Of a stretch of 64,000 nt of DNA, positions 44,867 to 57,453 are shown in pieces (position 1 is the stretch's first letter; each line of letters opens with the position of its first letter). The translations under genes were made by a program, and so were the position numbers. The notes under the pieces were generated by a model. It was not told the DNA's origin. It worked only from the letters and a program-made list of their open reading frames with translations, and did not search any database. The DNA is from Novosphingobium sp. FSW06-99 (GTDB lineage: Bacteria; Pseudomonadota; Alphaproteobacteria; Sphingomonadales; Sphingomonadaceae): NCBI RefSeq assembly GCF_001519065.1, contig NZ_KQ954251.1:248001-312000 (forward strand), given 5' to 3'.

Positions 44867-45997
44867 TTGGCCAAACCCGCCCGGCCGCGTGCACCCAGAG
44901 CCGCGAAACCCGCCACGTCTACCCCTGCCACGCCCGCGATCATCGAAACCGATACGATCGCCGGCGAAGAAGAGGCGGTGTTTGCGCTGCGCAGCCTGCA
45001 ACAGGCCCATGCCAACAACCGCCGCTATGACGCCAGCGATGCCGAACTGCTGCATTTCTATGAGCAGATGGTGCTGATCCGCCGGTTCGAGGAACGCGCG
45101 GGGCAGCTTTACGGGCTCGGGTTGATTGGCGGGTTCTGCCATCTTTACATCGGTCAGGAAGCGGTTGCAGTCGGTGTGCAGTCGGCCCTGAACGCCGGGC
45201 ACGACAGCGTGATCACCGGCTATCGCGACCATGGCCACATGCTGGCCTATGGCATCGATCCGCGCGTGATCATGGCCGAACTGACCGGGCGCCAGGCGGG
45301 CATCTCGCACGGCAAGGGCGGGTCGATGCACATGTTCTCGACCGAGCACAAATTCTTTGGCGGGCACGGCATCGTCGGCGCGCAAGTGCCGCTGGGCGCC
45401 GGCTTGGCGTTCGGGCACAAGTATCGCGACGATGGCGGCGTGTGCGTCGCCTATTTCGGTGATGGCGCGGCCAACCAGGGCCAGGTCTACGAGACGTTCA
45501 ACATGGCCGCGCTGTGGAAGCTGCCGATCGTGTTTGTGGTCGAAAACAACGGTTATGCCATGGGCACCGCGGTCAAGCGCGGGTCGGCCGAAACGCATTT
45601 CTATCGGCGCGGCACGGGGTTCCGCATCCCCGGCATGGATGTCAACGGGATGGACGTGCTCGAAGTGCGCCAGGCCACCGAAGTGGCGCTCGATTTCGTC
45701 CGCGCGGGCAATGGCCCGGTGCTGATGGAACTGAACACCTATCGCTATCGCGGCCATTCGATGTCTGACCCGGCCAAATACCGCAGCCGTGAAGAAGTGC
45801 AGGAAATGCGCGAAAAGCACGATCCGATCGAAGCGGCCAAGCTGGAACTGCTGAAACGCGGTGTCAGCGAAGATGCGCTGAAGGATATCGACAAGAAGAT
45901 CCGGCAGACCGTGGCCGAAGCTGCCGACTTTGCCGAAAATTCGCCCGAGCCGGCCCATGCCGAGCTTTACACCGATGTGCTGGTGGGAACTTACTGA
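44867..45997 (+). CDS. pdhA: Pyruvate dehydrogenase E1 component, alpha subunit
   Basis: PdhA (376 residues) binds thiamine diphosphate with PdhB and decarboxylates pyruvate. The ThDP motif is visible as [23 protein letters not shown] ending in [17 protein letters not shown] and the regulatory-type loop [16 protein letters not shown] are also typical. The start is TTG 44867 ([10 protein letters not shown]), with AAAGGGA upstream; the first 30 residues are Pro/Ala-rich. pdhB begins 1 base after its stop. Confidence 0.94.
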   Translation: MAKPARPRAPRAAKPATSTPATPAIIETDTIAGEEEAVFALRSLQQAHANNRRYDASDAELLHFYEQMVLIRRFEERAGQLYGLGLIGGFCHLYIGQEAVAVGVQSALNAGHDSVITGYRDHGHMLAYGIDPRVIMAELTGRQAGISHGKGGSMHMFSTEHKFFGGHGIVGAQVPLGAGLAFGHKYRDDGGVCVAYFGDGAANQGQVYETFNMAALWKLPIVFVVENNGYAMGTAVKRGSAETHFYRRGTGFRIPGMDVNGMDVLEVRQATEVALDFVRAGNGPVLMELNTYRYRGHSMSDPAKYRSREEVQEMREKHDPIEAAKLELLKRGVSEDALKDIDKKIRQTVAEAADFAENSPEPAHAELYTDVLVGTY

Positions 45998-45998
45998 G

Positions 45999-47348
45999 AT
46001 GGCGATCGATCTGAAAATGCCCGCGCTTTCCCCGACCATGGAGGAAGGCACCCTGGCCAAGTGGCTGGTCAAGCCCGGCGACGAAGTGAAATCCGGCGAC
46101 ATTCTGGCCGAGATTGAAACAGACAAGGCGACGATGGAATTCGAAGCCGTCGACGAAGGCGTGATTGGTGCGCTGCTGGTTGCCGAAGGAACCGAAGGGG
46201 TTAAAGTCGGCACGATCATCGCCACCCTGCAAGGCGAGGGCGAAGACGCCGCCCCCGCGCCGCAGCCGGTTGCCGCTCCGGCTCCCGCGCCTGTCGCTGC
46301 CACGCCGGTTGCTGCACCGGTGGCAACGGTGCGCCCGACCGAGCCCGAAGTGCCCGCCGGAACCGCGCTGGTTGCCACCACGGTGCGCGAAGCCTTGCGC
46401 GACGCCATGGCCGAAGAAATGCGCGCTGACGATCGCGTGTTCGTGATGGGCGAAGAAGTCGCCGAATACCAGGGCGCCTACAAAGTGACCCAGGGCCTGC
46501 TCGAAGAATTCGGACCGCGCCGCGTGATCGACACGCCGATCACCGAATATGGCTTTGCCGGGATCGGCACGGGCGCGGCGATGGGCGGTCTGCGCCCGGT
46601 GGTCGAATTCATGACGTTCAACTTTGCCATGCAGGCGATCGACCACATCATCAACTCGGCGGCCAAGACGAACTATATGTCGGGCGGCCAGATGCGGTGT
46701 CCGATCGTGTTTCGCGGTCCTAACGGCGCCGCCGCGCGCGTGGGGGCACAGCACAGCCAGAACTATGGCCCGTGGTATGCCGCGGTCCCCGGTCTGGTGG
46801 TGATCGCGCCTTATGATGCCGCCGACGCCAAGGGCCTGCTCAAGGCGGCGATCCGCAGCGACGATCCGGTGGTGTTCCTGGAAAACGAACTGGTCTACGG
46901 GCGCAGCTTCGACGTGCCGCAAGTCGATGATTTCGTGCTGCCGATCGGCAAGGCGCGGATCGTACGTCCCGGCAAGGACGTGACCATCGTGACTTATTCG
47001 ATCGGGGTCGGCCTGGCGCTCGAAGCCGCCGCGACGCTGGCCGCCGAAGGGATCGATGCCGAAGTGATCGATCTGCGCACGCTGCGTCCGCTCGACAAGG
47101 CAACCGTGCTGGAAAGCCTGTCGCGCACCAATCGCATGGTTGTGGCCGAGGAAGGTTTTCCGGTCTGTTCGATCGCGTCGGAAATCATCGCCATCGCGAT
47201 GGAAGAAGGCTTCGACTATCTCGACGCTCCTGTGCTGCGCGTGTGCGACGAAGACGTGCCGCTGCCTTACGCGGCCAATCTGGAAAAGCTGGCGCTGATC
47301 GACGCAGAGCGGATCGCCGCGGCGGTGCGCAAGGTGTGCTATCGCTGA
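45999..47348 (+). CDS. pdhB: Pyruvate dehydrogenase E1 component, beta subunit with lipoyl domain
   Basis: The 449-residue protein has an N-terminal biotinyl/lipoyl domain (residues 1-78; lipoyl Lys43 in [13 protein letters not shown]), an Ala/Pro-rich linker (about 85-115), and an E1-beta transketolase domain ([38 protein letters not shown] onward). This fusion is known in alphaproteobacteria. The lipoyl group needs LipA. The E2 and E3 genes are not in the window. ATG 45999 overlaps nothing and directly follows pdhA. Confidence 0.95.
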   Translation: MAIDLKMPALSPTMEEGTLAKWLVKPGDEVKSGDILAEIETDKATMEFEAVDEGVIGALLVAEGTEGVKVGTIIATLQGEGEDAAPAPQPVAAPAPAPVAATPVAAPVATVRPTEPEVPAGTALVATTVREALRDAMAEEMRADDRVFVMGEEVAEYQGAYKVTQGLLEEFGPRRVIDTPITEYGFAGIGTGAAMGGLRPVVEFMTFNFAMQAIDHIINSAAKTNYMSGGQMRCPIVFRGPNGAAARVGAQHSQNYGPWYAAVPGLVVIAPYDAADAKGLLKAAIRSDDPVVFLENELVYGRSFDVPQVDDFVLPIGKARIVRPGKDVTIVTYSIGVGLALEAAATLAAEGIDAEVIDLRTLRPLDKATVLESLSRTNRMVVAEEGFPVCSIASEIIAIAMEEGFDYLDAPVLRVCDEDVPLPYAANLEKLALIDAERIAAAVRKVCYR

Positions 47349-47385
47349 TCCGGTTGCGCAGGAATGGCTGTCGCCGCCCGAGCGG

Positions 47386-47901
47386 TTGGCGATAGCCTAT
47401 GCCCCGGCCCGGCTGCGCCCCGCGTGGACCGGGCTGCTGGCGCTAGACCATCGCCTGGCCGATGCGGCGCGAGCGGGGCGCGATGCCATCATGATCCAGT
47501 TGCGACTGGCGTGGTGGCGCGATCGCCTGGCCGAACCTGCCGCCAAATGGCCGCGCGGAGAACCGCTGCTGGCCACGCTTGGCGTGTGGGACAGCGAGCG
47601 TCCGGCGTTGACCGCGTTGGTCGACGGGTGGGAAGCGCAAGTGGTGGGCGAAGATGGCGGCGTTGCGCTCGATCGTGCGCGCGCGGGTGCGATCATGGCG
47701 CTGGCGCGGATGGCAGGTCTGGGCGATAGCCCGGCGGTGATCGCCGCCGCCACCGATTGGGCGGAAGGCCGCGCGGTCCAGACCACGCTGCCGCGCGCGC
47801 TGCGCCCGCTGGTGCTGCTGCAACACTTTGAAAACGGAACGGATCAGCCGCCCTGGCGGGTCATGCTCGGGGCCATTCGCAAGGGCTGGTTCGGCGCCTG
47901 A
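47386..47901 (+). CDS. Squalene/phytoene synthase-like protein, start unclear
   Basis: This small protein of about 171 residues contains IMIQLRLAWWRDRL, a block shared by squalene/phytoene synthases and the NDUFAF6 assembly-factor family, but lacks the Asp-rich catalytic motifs, so it may not be an enzyme. The first in-frame standard start is TTG 47386, yet the upstream codons from 47347 ([14 protein letters not shown]) look like the true N-terminus; no ATG/GTG/TTG is present there before the pdhB stop. A rare start codon or an annotation limit is possible. It follows pdhB closely and may be coupled to it. Confidence 0.55.
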   Translation: MAIAYAPARLRPAWTGLLALDHRLADAARAGRDAIMIQLRLAWWRDRLAEPAAKWPRGEPLLATLGVWDSERPALTALVDGWEAQVVGEDGGVALDRARAGAIMALARMAGLGDSPAVIAAATDWAEGRAVQTTLPRALRPLVLLQHFENGTDQPPWRVMLGAIRKGWFGA

Positions 47902-47976
47902 GCGCGGGCTGGTCACGCCAAATCGGCATGATCTCCGCCTCGTCAGGCCGGTACTGCGAGCCTACCCTCGCGGGCG

Positions 47977-48450
47977 ATGAACAGGGTGATCCTTGGCGCG
48001 CTTGGTGCACTGCTGCTCGTGGCGGCGGGGGTGTTCTGGTGGCAGGGGCGCGCCGCCACCGACAATGCGCCGCCGGTGCCGCAACTGCAACCGGCCGCGC
48101 CACAAGCCAGCGACAGCGCGGCCGACGATCTGCCCGAAACCGACGCGGGCGATGCGATCGGCGCCGACTTGCCCGAAGTGCCCGAGGAAACGAAGGAGCA
48201 GAAACGGTTTGACCGGCTCGATCGCAATCGCGACGGCAAGATCAGTCTGCCCGAAATGCTGGCCCCGCGCGCACGCGAATTCCGCAAGCTGGATGTGGAT
48301 GGCAACAATCTGCTGACGTTCGACGAATGGGCGGTGCGCACGATCAACAAGTTCAAGGCCGCCGACAAAGACGGCAAGGGTTATCTGACGCGCGCAGATT
48401 TCGCGACCACCCGCGCCAAGCCCAAGGCGCCCAAATGTCAGTGCAAATAG
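47977..48450 (+). CDS. EF-hand calcium-binding protein, membrane-anchored or exported
   Basis: This 157-residue protein has an N-terminal hydrophobic helix (VILGALGALLLVAAGVFWW), a Pro/Asp-rich linker, then three EF-hand loops: DRNRDGKISLPE (residues 82-93), DVDGNNLLTFDE (106-117) and DKDGKGYLTRAD (130-141). The acidic positions 1, 3, 5 and 12 are kept in the first two loops, while the third ends in Asp at position 12. It ends in CQCK. It should bind calcium outside the cytoplasm; its partner is unknown. It converges with trmFO. Confidence 0.75.
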   Translation: MNRVILGALGALLLVAAGVFWWQGRAATDNAPPVPQLQPAAPQASDSAADDLPETDAGDAIGADLPEVPEETKEQKRFDRLDRNRDGKISLPEMLAPRAREFRKLDVDGNNLLTFDEWAVRTINKFKAADKDGKGYLTRADFATTRAKPKAPKCQCK

Positions 48451-48454
48451 CGCG

Positions 48455-49765
48455 CTACCCCAGCCACGCCGTCAGGTCGGCCTTGCCGCGCGAGGTATAG
48501 GCCTCTTTGCGCTGCTTTTTCTTCACATCGGGGCCGAGTGGCGGAAACAGGCCGAAATTGACGTTCATCGGCTGATAGGTTTCGACTTCGGCATCGCCCG
48601 TGACATGCGCCAGCAGTGCACCCAGCGCGGTCGTGCGCGGGGGCGGGGCCCAGTCCTGGCCAGCCAGTTCGGCGGCTGTCATCAGCCCTGCCAGCAGGCC
48701 GATCGCCGCGCTTTCGACATAGCCTTCGCACCCGGTGATCTGTCCGGCAAAGCGCAGGCGTGGATCGCGCAGCAGTCGCAACTGATGGTCGAGCACGCGC
48801 GGCGACTGGATGAAGGTGTTGCGATGCAGTCCGCCGAGCCGGGCAAATTCTGCGCGTTCGAGTCCCGGAATGGTACGGAACAGGCGGACTTGTTCGGCAT
48901 GCTTCAGCTTGGTCTGAAACCCGACAATGTTCCACAATGTGCCCAGCTTGTTGTCCTGGCGCAATTGCACCACGGCATGGGGCCAGCGCCCGGTGCGCGG
49001 ATTGTCGAGCCCGACCGGCTTCATCGGGCCAAACCGCAAGGTATCCAGCCCGCGCGCCGCCATCACCTCGATCGGCATGCAGCCCTCGAAATAGGGGGTG
49101 TTGGCTTCCCATTCGCGAAATTCGGTCTTTTCGCCGTCGAGCAGGCCCTGGTGAAACGCGCGGTATTGTTCTTCGGTCATCGGGCAGTTGATGTAGTCGG
49201 CCTCGCCCTTGTCCCAGCGCGAGGCTTTCCAGCACACGTCCATATCGATGCTGTCGTGATGCACGATCGGCGCAATCGCGTCGAAAAAGGCCAGCGCGTC
49301 GGCGCCGGTGGCTGCACCGATCGCCCCCGCCAGCGCGGGCGCGGTCAGCGGCCCGGTGGCAATGATGACATGGCCTTCGGGCGGGATCGCGTCGATGCGT
49401 TCGCGCACCACGGTCAAATTGGGCAGGCTGGCCAGCATTGCCTCGACAGTGGCGGAAAACACGTCGCGATCGACCGCCAGCGCCGATCCGGCAGGCACTT
49501 GCGCCTGTGCGGCGGCGGCCATTATCACGCTGTCGCAGCGGCGCATGTCATGATGCAGCAAACCCACCGCGTTGGCGGTATCGTCATCCGACCGGAATGA
49601 ATTTGAACAGACCAGTTCGGCAAGGCCGATGCCCTGATGTGCGGGCGTGGTGTCGCCGCTGCCGCGCATTTCGGACAGACGCACGCGAATGCCGCGCCGC
49701 GCCAGTTGCCATGCTGCCTCGGTGCCGGCCATTCCGCCGCCGATAATGTGTACCTGATGTTGCAT
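48455..49765 (-). CDS. trmFO: Folate-dependent tRNA (uracil-54) methyltransferase
   Basis: TrmFO (436 residues) makes ribothymidine at tRNA position 54 with methylene-tetrahydrofolate and FAD. The FAD motif [20 protein letters not shown] is at the N-terminus; [13 protein letters not shown] holds a conserved cysteine and [15 protein letters not shown] is the C-terminal FAD block. I use ATG 49765 because the family starts there; the frame is open further up to 49840. Divergent from yhhN. Confidence 0.93.
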   Translation of the reverse strand: MQHQVHIIGGGMAGTEAAWQLARRGIRVRLSEMRGSGDTTPAHQGIGLAELVCSNSFRSDDDTANAVGLLHHDMRRCDSVIMAAAAQAQVPAGSALAVDRDVFSATVEAMLASLPNLTVVRERIDAIPPEGHVIIATGPLTAPALAGAIGAATGADALAFFDAIAPIVHHDSIDMDVCWKASRWDKGEADYINCPMTEEQYRAFHQGLLDGEKTEFREWEANTPYFEGCMPIEVMAARGLDTLRFGPMKPVGLDNPRTGRWPHAVVQLRQDNKLGTLWNIVGFQTKLKHAEQVRLFRTIPGLERAEFARLGGLHRNTFIQSPRVLDHQLRLLRDPRLRFAGQITGCEGYVESAAIGLLAGLMTAAELAGQDWAPPPRTTALGALLAHVTGDAEVETYQPMNVNFGLFPPLGPDVKKKQRKEAYTSRGKADLTAWLG

Positions 49766-49830
49766 AGTTAAGGCCTTGGCACCGGGGGAACGAATCGGCA
49801 AGATGGGCCGGGGCTTTGGGGGGCAGGACG

Positions 49831-50523
49831 ATGGGTGCACGCAAATATCGGTGGCTGGTCGTCAGTCTGGCATTCGGGATCGGGTTCTGGCTGCTGGGTT
49901 GGCTGATCCCCGATGGGCCGTGGCATATGGCGGTGAAGGGCTGTGCGGTCGCTGCGTTGGCGGTGTTCGCGTTCGAACGCGCCAACAGCGTCAGCCGGCC
50001 GATAGCAATGGTGATGGTGTTCGGCGCGCTCGGCGATGTGCTGATCGAGATCGACCTGGAGATCGGGGCGCTGGCATTCCTGTGCGGGCACTGTTTTGCC
50101 TGCTGGTTCTATGTCACCAACCGTCGCCGCCTGCGCTGGGTCGATGCGCCGGTCGGGGCCGCGTTGCTGATCGGCATTCCGGCGTTGACCGCGCTGTTGC
50201 TTCCCGAACGGACCGGGGTGCTGGCCTATGCCTGCGGGCTGGCGGCGATGACTGTGGGCGCGTGGATCAGCCGGTTTCGCCGCGACCGCGTGGCAGCCGG
50301 CGCCGTGCTGTTCGCGGTGTCGGACTTGCTGTTGTTTGCGCATCTCGGGCCCTTGGCAGGCAGCGTCGTTCCCGGATTGCTGGTCTGGCCGCTGTATTAT
50401 TTCGGCCAGGTGCTGATCGTCGATGGCGTGGTCAACCGCCCTCAGTTGATGATCACCGCGTCGCGGGCATCGCGTGTCAGCGGACGGGTGGCGATCGCCA
50501 CCGAAAGTGGCAGGGCGCCATAG
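49831..50523 (+). CDS. YhhN/TMEM86 family membrane protein
   Basis: This 230-residue protein has about seven to eight hydrophobic helices and YhhN-type blocks ([50 protein letters not shown]). Family members include lysoplasmalogenases that split vinyl-ether lipids; its real substrate is unknown. ATG 49831 has GGCAGGA upstream and is preferred over ATG 49816. The last 27 or so codons, after the final helix, overlap the 3' end of the opposing DUF952 gene by 82 bases. Confidence 0.8.
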   Translation: MGARKYRWLVVSLAFGIGFWLLGWLIPDGPWHMAVKGCAVAALAVFAFERANSVSRPIAMVMVFGALGDVLIEIDLEIGALAFLCGHCFACWFYVTNRRRLRWVDAPVGAALLIGIPALTALLLPERTGVLAYACGLAAMTVGAWISRFRRDRVAAGAVLFAVSDLLLFAHLGPLAGSVVPGLLVWPLYYFGQVLIVDGVVNRPQLMITASRASRVSGRVAIATESGRAP

Positions 50524-50806
50524 ACATGGGGAAACAGCGCACCGCCGCGTGACGGTTCCCACCGCACCAGATCGCCCAGCGCAACCAGATCGACCGCGAC
50601 CACAAACAGGTCGCTTTGCCCGGCGAAGTGCTTGTTGGCGGTTTCGGTCACCTGATCGGCCGTCGACAAGTGGATATAGCCGTCGGTCAGATCGACCGGC
50701 GCGCCGGTGAACACCCCGGCAGCCTGCCATTGCGCCCACTGCGGCGCAGTCAGGATCTTGTAGGCGACCCGATCGCGCCCGGCCGCGTCGGCGTGGTCCG
50801 GCGCGC

Positions 50807-50810
<4 letters not shown>
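50442..50810 (-). CDS. DUF952 family protein
   Basis: This 122-residue protein shows the DUF952 pattern: AYKILTAPQWAQWQAAGVFTGAPVDLTDGYIHLSTADQVTETANKHFAG, then DLFVVAVDL, VRWEPSRGG and [10 protein letters not shown]. The family is structurally related to ADP-ribosyltransferase-like folds but its function is not established. Its start overlaps the gyrA stop by 4 bases (ATGA), so it is probably co-translated with gyrase A, and it converges on yhhN with an 82-base overlap. Confidence 0.82.
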
Positions 50811-53539
<2,729 letters not shown>

Positions 53540-53879
53540 GGTATCGGCGCTTTCGCTACTGGAATGTCCGGGGCGCTCGCGCGTCTTTACGGGCCCAAAG
53601 GCGCGCGTCCCGGTCTGATCAAGCCTTTGGCCCTAGACCCTCGATCCGGGGAAGACCAGTCGGAGTGGCCGCATTCGGCCCGGTTTTTCCACATTTCGCT
53701 GCCCATTGCGGTGAAACGGCGCGCAATTGCGGTTCGGCGCGCCGGGGCCAATTGGAAGACGTTGCAAACGGGCCCAAATCGCGCCACACGAGCGACAGAA
53801 CAAACACGGGGGCGAGGGGTGACGAGGGCGATTGTCCTTTGCATCGCGCGTCCCGGGTCCGAACAGGAGATTTAGGACA
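53540..53879. other. 340-base divergent region between gyrA and the periplasmic protein
   Basis: No gene seen. It contains an imperfect hairpin at 53591-53633 (GGGCCCAAAGGC with GCCTTTGGCCC) close to the gyrA start, possibly in its leader, and AGGAGA at 53863-53868 before the plus-strand gene. Promoters for both genes should lie here, but I could not fix them. Confidence 0.4.
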
Positions 53880-55199
53880 ATGCGGGTCAGTTTTGCTTCA
53901 TTCGGCCGGTCCACCGTCGCCGCCGTCGCGCTTGCCATCGGGGCATCGCTGGTCGCCGTGTCGCCGGTCATGGCCAAGGATGCGCCGCCGCCAAAGGTGA
54001 CCAATTCGCCCGAATTCAGCAAAGTCGCAGGGCCCTTTCAAAAGACCCTGATGGATCTCGACGCGCAAAAGGCCAAGCTGGCGCCCGACGACCTCAAGGC
54101 GAAGGCCAGCGCGCTGCTGCCGCAGCTTGCTACGATGGAAGCCTCGGTGAAAACCCCGCTCGATCGCATCATCTATGGCCAGTGGCTCTATGCCGTGGGC
54201 AACATGGCGGGTGATCAGGCTGTGACGACCAAGGGTATGCAGAACATGCTCGACAGCGGCCAGTTGCCGCCCGACAAAGTCCTCCTGGTCAGCTCAATCC
54301 TGGGCCAGACCGCCTATGCCAGCAAGGATTGGGCGGGCGCGATCAAGATTCTGGGCCCGCTGGTCACCAACACCGCGGTGCAGGATGTCGTGCCGGAAAT
54401 GGTTGCCGAAGCCTATGCCTCGACCGGTCAGGCCAAGCAGGGCCTCGATTCGCTCAAATCCGCGATCGCCGCGCGCAAGGCGGCCAATGTCGCCATTCCC
54501 GACGATTGGTACAACCGTGGCAAGCTGATCGCCTATAACGCGAAGCTGCCGGCCGAATCGGTCGAATGGGGCCTGTTGCTGGTTCAGGCCAGCCCGACCC
54601 CGCTCAACTGGCTGAGCGCGACCGAGCTGGTGCTGTTCAACCAGACCAACTTCACCAGCCAGGAAGAACTCGACGTCTATCGCCTGATGGAAGCGACCGG
54701 TTCGCTCAAGCTCGAACCCAAATATACCGACCGCAAGTTTGTCGCCTATGTCCAGTTGATCGATCCCCGCCGCTATCCCGGCGAAGCGGTGCGGATTGCC
54801 GAGCAGGGCATCGCCACCGGCGCGCTCAAGGCCGAAGACACTTTCGTCAAGGATGCGCTGGCACAGGCCCGTCCGCGCGTTGCCGCCGACAAGGCCTCGC
54901 TGCCCGGTCTGGCCAAGGATGCCGCTGCGGCGCCGACGGGCAAAGTGGCGCTGGCTGCCGCTGACACCTTCCTGTCGTATGGCGATGCGGCGAAGGCCGA
55001 CGAACTTTACACGCTGGCGCTGAGCAAGGGCGGCATCGATGCCGACAAGGACCGTGCGCTGACCCGTCTCGGGATGGCCCAGGTCGAAGAAGGCAAATAT
55101 GCCGATGCCAAGGCGACGCTGGCCAAAGTTGGCGGAGTGCGCGTGCCGATTGCCCAGTTGTGGACGGTCTATGCCGACCAGAAAGCCGCCGGCAAGTAA
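53880..55199 (+). CDS. Exported TPR-like repeat protein
   Basis: The 439-residue protein has a signal peptide (STVAAVALAIGASLVAVSPVMA, cleaved near residue 32) and helical repeats resembling tetratricopeptide units, such as KVALAAADTFLSYGDAAKADELYTLAL and RALTRLGMAQVEEGKYADAKATLAKV. It is likely a periplasmic scaffold or assembly factor; the specific partner is unknown. ATG 53880 has AGGAGA and AGGAC upstream. A strong bidirectional terminator follows it. Confidence 0.8.
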   Translation: MRVSFASFGRSTVAAVALAIGASLVAVSPVMAKDAPPPKVTNSPEFSKVAGPFQKTLMDLDAQKAKLAPDDLKAKASALLPQLATMEASVKTPLDRIIYGQWLYAVGNMAGDQAVTTKGMQNMLDSGQLPPDKVLLVSSILGQTAYASKDWAGAIKILGPLVTNTAVQDVVPEMVAEAYASTGQAKQGLDSLKSAIAARKAANVAIPDDWYNRGKLIAYNAKLPAESVEWGLLLVQASPTPLNWLSATELVLFNQTNFTSQEELDVYRLMEATGSLKLEPKYTDRKFVAYVQLIDPRRYPGEAVRIAEQGIATGALKAEDTFVKDALAQARPRVAADKASLPGLAKDAAAAPTGKVALAAADTFLSYGDAAKADELYTLALSKGGIDADKDRALTRLGMAQVEEGKYADAKATLAKVGGVRVPIAQLWTVYADQKAAGK

Positions 55200-55202
55200 G
55201 CC

Positions 55203-55233
55203 ATTTGCCTCCCCGCAGCGCGGGGAGGCAAAT
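55203..55233. terminator. Bidirectional terminator hairpin
   Basis: ATTTGCCTCCCCGC and GCGGGGAGGCAAAT form a perfect 14-bp stem with a three-base loop between two convergent genes. The flanking A/T ends allow termination from both sides. Its core, CCTCCCCG/CGGGGAGG, is the same as the first hairpin of the DUF559 element. Confidence 0.75.
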
Positions 55234-55239
55234 CTCTGA

Positions 55240-55893
55240 TCAGACGACCGGTGCGAACGCGCCGGTCGTTTCGTCCATCACGTGCAGCACGCCGTCGCTG
55301 ATCGCGAAAAACGCCCCGGTCAGCCGCAACGATCCGCGTTCTTCCTTTTGCGCCACGCAGGGGAATGTGCGCAGATTGGCCAGACTGGTGCGCACCCCGG
55401 CGTGTTCCATCGCGCGCTCTGCCTCGCGCCCGGTGGTGCCATATTGCGCGACAACCGGCCCGCGCGCCTCATCAAGCAACGCGATCCAGTTGGCGATAAA
55501 CCCGCCATGGCCCGGCTCGCTGCCCTGCAGATTTTGCGACAGCGCGGCCTGACAGCCGCCGCACATGCCATGGCCCAGCACGACAATTTCGCGGACCTTG
55601 AGCACTTGTACCGCAAATTCCAGCGCGGCCGACACACCGTGCAACCCCGGTGCGGTTTCGAACGGCGGGACCATCGCGGCGACATTGCGGACCACGAACA
55701 TTTCACCCGGATCGGTGTCGAAGATCTGCGCCGGATCGACCCGGCTGTCGGAACAGGCGATGATCATCACTTTGGGATGCTGACCTTCACCCAGTTCGCG
55801 CCAGCGTTCGAGCTTTGGCGTCCAGCCCTGTTCACGAAAACGGCGATAGCCCGCGATCAGATGATCGAGTTCGGGGGATGGCGAATCTGGCAT
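55240..55893 (-). CDS. Beta-class carbonic anhydrase
   Basis: This 217-residue enzyme interconverts CO2 and bicarbonate. Zinc ligands are Cys47 (ACSDSRVDP), His108 and Cys111 ([14 protein letters not shown]), with the catalytic Asp49-Arg51 pair in the first motif. ATG 55893 has GGGAGA 8 bases upstream; a GTG at 55914 is in frame. It diverges from lipA. Bicarbonate from this enzyme could feed acetyl-CoA carboxylase. Confidence 0.92.
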   Translation of the reverse strand: MPDSPSPELDHLIAGYRRFREQGWTPKLERWRELGEGQHPKVMIIACSDSRVDPAQIFDTDPGEMFVVRNVAAMVPPFETAPGLHGVSAALEFAVQVLKVREIVVLGHGMCGGCQAALSQNLQGSEPGHGGFIANWIALLDEARGPVVAQYGTTGREAERAMEHAGVRTSLANLRTFPCVAQKEERGSLRLTGAFFAISDGVLHVMDETTGAFAPVV

Positions 55894-56003
55894 GGAATAT
55901 TCTCCCTCATCCACTTCGCGGTTCCCATGACGCCAAGCGCCTGCGGGTGCAAGTGTCCCGAGAGGGGTGGAATTTCTCGCGCCAAACGCCTATCTGGCTT
56001 GCC

Positions 56004-56969
56004 ATGAGCGAACTTTCCACCGCGCCCGCCCTGTCTGTCGAACCGTCTTCAGCGGAGGCCGGGGCCGCGCCCGCCCGCCAGCGCAAACCGGACTGGATTC
56101 GCGTCAAGGCGCCGACCAGCAAGGGCTATGGCGAAACGCGGCAACTGATGCGCGACCTGAAGCTCAACACCGTGTGTGAAGAGGCCGCGTGCCCCAATAT
56201 CGGCGAATGCTGGACCAAGAAGCACGCCACGGTGATGATCCTGGGCGATGTGTGCACGCGCGCCTGTGCGTTCTGCAACGTCAAAACCGGCATGCCGCGC
56301 GCGGTCGATGCCACCGAACCGGGCCATGTTGCCGAGGCGGCGGCCAAGCTGGGGCTGGAGCATATCGTGATCACTTCGGTCGATCGCGACGATCTGCCCG
56401 ATGGCGGGGCGGGGCAGTTCGTCAAGGTGATCCGCGCCCTGCGCGAAATGACGCCCAACACCACGATCGAAATTCTCACCCCCGATTTCCGGGGCAAGAT
56501 GGCGGCCGCGGTCGAAGCGATCGTTGCCGCCGGGCCCGATGTCTATAACCACAATCTGGAAACCGTGCCCCGGCTCTATCCGACCATCCGGCCCGGCGCG
56601 CGCTATTACGCGTCCTTGCGCCTGCTGGAGGAAGTCAAGCGCCAGGACCCGCGCGTGTTCACCAAATCGGGCATCATGCTCGGGCTGGGCGAGGCGCGGC
56701 TCGAAGTGCACCAGGTGATGGACGACATGCGTTCGGCGGGGATCGACTTCCTGACCATGGGGCAATATCTGCAGCCCACGCCCAAGCACACCAAAGTGAT
56801 CGAATTCGTCAATCCCAAGGCGTTTTCCGCCTATGGCGCGATCGCGCGGGCCAAAGGCTTTCTGCAAGTCGCGGCCAGCCCGCTGACTCGGTCAAGCTAT
56901 CACGCGGGCGACGATTTTGCGCAGATGCGTGCCGCGCGCGAGGCGCAACTGGCCAAAGCGGCGCGCTGA
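56004..56969 (+). CDS. lipA: Lipoyl synthase
   Basis: LipA (321 residues) inserts two sulfurs into protein-bound octanoyl groups. It has both iron-sulfur sites: Cys58, Cys63 and Cys69 (auxiliary cluster, [12 protein letters not shown]) and Cys84, Cys88 and Cys91 (radical [11 protein letters not shown]). The C-terminal SSYHAG-type end ([14 protein letters not shown]) supplies the serine ligand of the auxiliary cluster. ATG 56004 is used. Clients in this window are GcvH and PdhB. The COQ10-like gene follows 1 base later. Confidence 0.95.
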   Translation: MSELSTAPALSVEPSSAEAGAAPARQRKPDWIRVKAPTSKGYGETRQLMRDLKLNTVCEEAACPNIGECWTKKHATVMILGDVCTRACAFCNVKTGMPRAVDATEPGHVAEAAAKLGLEHIVITSVDRDDLPDGGAGQFVKVIRALREMTPNTTIEILTPDFRGKMAAAVEAIVAAGPDVYNHNLETVPRLYPTIRPGARYYASLRLLEEVKRQDPRVFTKSGIMLGLGEARLEVHQVMDDMRSAGIDFLTMGQYLQPTPKHTKVIEFVNPKAFSAYGAIARAKGFLQVAASPLTRSSYHAGDDFAQMRAAREAQLAKAAR

Positions 56970-56970
56970 G

Positions 56971-57453
56971 ATGGCGCATATCGCCGAAACGCGCCTGTTG
57001 CCGTGGTCGCCCGAACAGATGTTCGATCTGGTGGCGGACGTGAAGCGCTATGGCGAATTCCTGCCCTGGGTGGTCGGCACGCGCATCCGGTCAGACGATG
57101 GCGAACAGATGGTCGCCGACATGCTGGTGGGGTTCAGCGCCTTGCGCGAAAAGTTCACCAGCAAAGTGCACAAGCACCGCCCGGGCGCGATCACCGTGGA
57201 ATACCTCGACGGGCCGATGAAAAGCCTGTCGAACGTGTGGCATTTCTCGCCCGGCGAAGACGGCGGGTGCCGCATCGATTTTGTGTGCGACTTCAGCTTT
57301 CGCAATGCCTTGTTCGAAAAGCTGGCCGGGCAATACCTCGACCGCGCCTTTCGCAAGATGGTCGGCGCGTTCGAAACGCGCGCTGCCAAGCTTTACGGTG
57401 CGGAAGGGTCTGGCGCCGGCAACAGCAGTTCGAGCGCGACCAGCGCGGCCTGA
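56971..57453 (+). CDS. COQ10/RatA-type START domain protein
   Basis: This 160-residue protein has the polyketide-cyclase/START pattern of COQ10 and RatA: AETRLLPWSPEQMFDLVADVKRYGEFLPWV, then LREKFTSKV and WHFSPGEDGGCRIDFVCDFSFRNALFEKLAG. In mitochondria COQ10 binds coenzyme Q and aids its delivery; a respiratory role is the most likely here. It follows lipA by 1 base, and its 3' end overlaps the convergent cinA gene by 61 bases. Confidence 0.85.
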   Translation: MAHIAETRLLPWSPEQMFDLVADVKRYGEFLPWVVGTRIRSDDGEQMVADMLVGFSALREKFTSKVHKHRPGAITVEYLDGPMKSLSNVWHFSPGEDGGCRIDFVCDFSFRNALFEKLAGQYLDRAFRKMVGAFETRAAKLYGAEGSGAGNSSSSATSAA

